From contig JAIUNV010000003.1 of assembly GCA_020161435.1 (NCBI GenBank), positions 638,567-702,566 of the forward strand: a stretch of 64,000 nt of DNA, in the 5' to 3' direction. Positions within the stretch are counted from its first letter, which is position 1. Every line of letters begins with the position of its first letter. Source of the stretch: Bacteroidota bacterium (GTDB lineage: Bacteria; Bacteroidota; Bacteroidia; Chitinophagales; Chitinophagaceae). The position numbers and the translations under genes were made by a program. Below are positions 63,132 through 64,000 of this stretch, piece after piece. The notes under the pieces are model-generated. The model saw only the letters and a list, made by a program, of their open reading frames with translations. It did no database searches and was not told the origin of the DNA.

Positions 63132-64000
63132 TGCTCACCGTTACCAAAACCACACTCCCCGATTTCGATCAGTTCATCAGCATCCTGCGGCGTGCATGGA
63201 GCAAAGGATATGTCACCAACAACGGTGCGTTAGTACAAGAACTGGAAACACAATTACGCCAGTACCTGCAATCGCCGCTGCTCTGGTATTGCAGCAATGG
63301 GACCGTGGTATTGCAAATGGCCATCAAAGCCCTGCAACTACAACCCGGCGATGAAATCATTACCACACCTTTCAGCTATGTAGCCACGGCCAATGCCATA
63401 GCCTGGGAGCAATGCCGGCCCGTGTTTGCCGACATTGACCCCAACACCTGCTGCATAGATGCAACACAAATAACCCGGCACATTGGCCCCCGCACCAAAG
63501 CCATTTTGGCCACCCATGTGTACGGCCTTCCTTGCAATACTGCCGCCATCGACAGCATTGCCCGGCAGCACCACCTCACGGTGATATATGATGCTGCCCA
63601 CGCCTTTGGGGTACACTATCAGTCGCAACCGCTGCTGCAGTATGGCGACATGGCCACCTGTAGCTTTCATGCCACCAAGTTGTTTCATACCGTAGAAGGC
63701 GGCTGCATTGTGTCGCACAACGAAACCCTGCACCATACCCTCGAACTCTACCGCCAGTTTGGACATATTGGCGAGGAATACAGCAGCATTGGCATTAATG
63801 CCAAAAACAGCGAAGTCCATGCCGCCATGGGCCTGGCCATGCTGCCCATAATGGATGGCCTGATAGCCGAACGGAGGCAATTGTTTGAACAATACCGCCA
63901 ACTGTTGCAGGGCCTTCCGCTGCGGATGCTGCAACCCGAAGCCATTGAAGGACTGCAATGGAACTATGCTTACTTCCCCGTGTTTTTTGAAACCGAAAGC
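63107..64000 (+). CDS. DegT/DnrJ/EryC1/StrS-family aminotransferase (3' end outside window)
   Basis: The frame is open from ATG 63107 to the window end (about 298 residues). PLP-dependent sugar aminotransferase: VTKTTLPDFDQF, GYVTNNGALVQELE, CSNGTVVLQMAIKAL, ITTPFSYVATANAI, DAAHAFGV and the PLP Lys (about residue 191) in SFHATKLFHTVEGG. It makes a nucleotide-linked amino sugar for the polymer. The ATG overlaps wzt by 25 bp. GTG at 63131 (one-base overlap, TAGTG) would start MLTVTKTTLP, closer to the family N-terminus, and is a good alternative. Confidence 0.93.
   Translation, partial: MADKHRKIVLTVTKTTLPDFDQFISILRRAWSKGYVTNNGALVQELETQLRQYLQSPLLWYCSNGTVVLQMAIKALQLQPGDEIITTPFSYVATANAIAWEQCRPVFADIDPNTCCIDATQITRHIGPRTKAILATHVYGLPCNTAAIDSIARQHHLTVIYDAAHAFGVHYQSQPLLQYGDMATCSFHATKLFHTVEGGCIVSHNETLHHTLELYRQFGHIGEEYSSIGINAKNSEVHAAMGLAMLPIMDGLIAERRQLFEQYRQLLQGLPLRMLQPEAIEGLQWNYAYFPVFFETES

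Overview
The window looks like a chromosomal segment of an environmental Bacteroidota, most probably Chitinophagaceae-like. The basis is a SusC/SusD-led glycan locus, Y_Y_Y/LytTR and TPR/NarL two-component systems, S74 fibre proteins, a UpxY-type antiterminator, promoters that fit the Bacteroidota -7 consensus TAnnTTTG, and starts with no visible Shine-Dalgarno sequence. The family placement is inference.

1-8.9 kb: the two halves of an M16 peptidase pair (the first cut by the window edge), two small genes, a GH16 hydrolase with an apparent in-frame deletion, and two paralogous TPR histidine kinases converging on a single NarL-type regulator. 9-19 kb: a secreted/surface fibre locus (lipocalin-like protein, YadA-head/S74 protein, coiled-coil TPR protein, two paralogous fibre proteins with variable tips) with asnS inserted between the two paralogs. 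19-23.3 kb: a tRNA-Phe next to a broken tRNA-Phe copy carrying an 18-bp palindrome, then an AT-richer patch with an M23/fibronectin-repeat protein, a small exported protein and a porin fragment. 23.3-27.1 kb: a Y_Y_Y sensor kinase and its LytTR regulator.

27.2-51.4 kb: fourteen consecutive minus-strand genes form a sialoglycan utilization locus. In transcription order these are SusC-like and SusD-like proteins, sialic acid lyase, mutarotase, MFS transporter, sialidase, AGE epimerase, GH27, sialate O-acetylesterase, an SGNH-GH20 fusion, GH35, GH29, GH20 and GH2. Together they could deacetylate, desialylate, defucosylate, degalactosylate and remove HexNAc from host-type glycans, then import and split the sialic acid. 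A divergent FadR/GntR gene is the likely regulator. A perfect 19-bp inverted repeat and a second related site sit at the two opposing start sites.

52.2-64 kb: a capsule/exopolysaccharide export cluster on the plus strand: UpxY antiterminator, Wza, Wzc kinase, Wzm, exostosin-like transferase, FkbM methyltransferases (one with an in-frame stop), GT11 fucosyltransferase, Wzt and a truncated DegT aminotransferase. It contains one intact and one decayed four-helix-bundle (S23-type) gene. Each lies between short inverted repeats, which resembles rRNA intervening sequences but outside rRNA.
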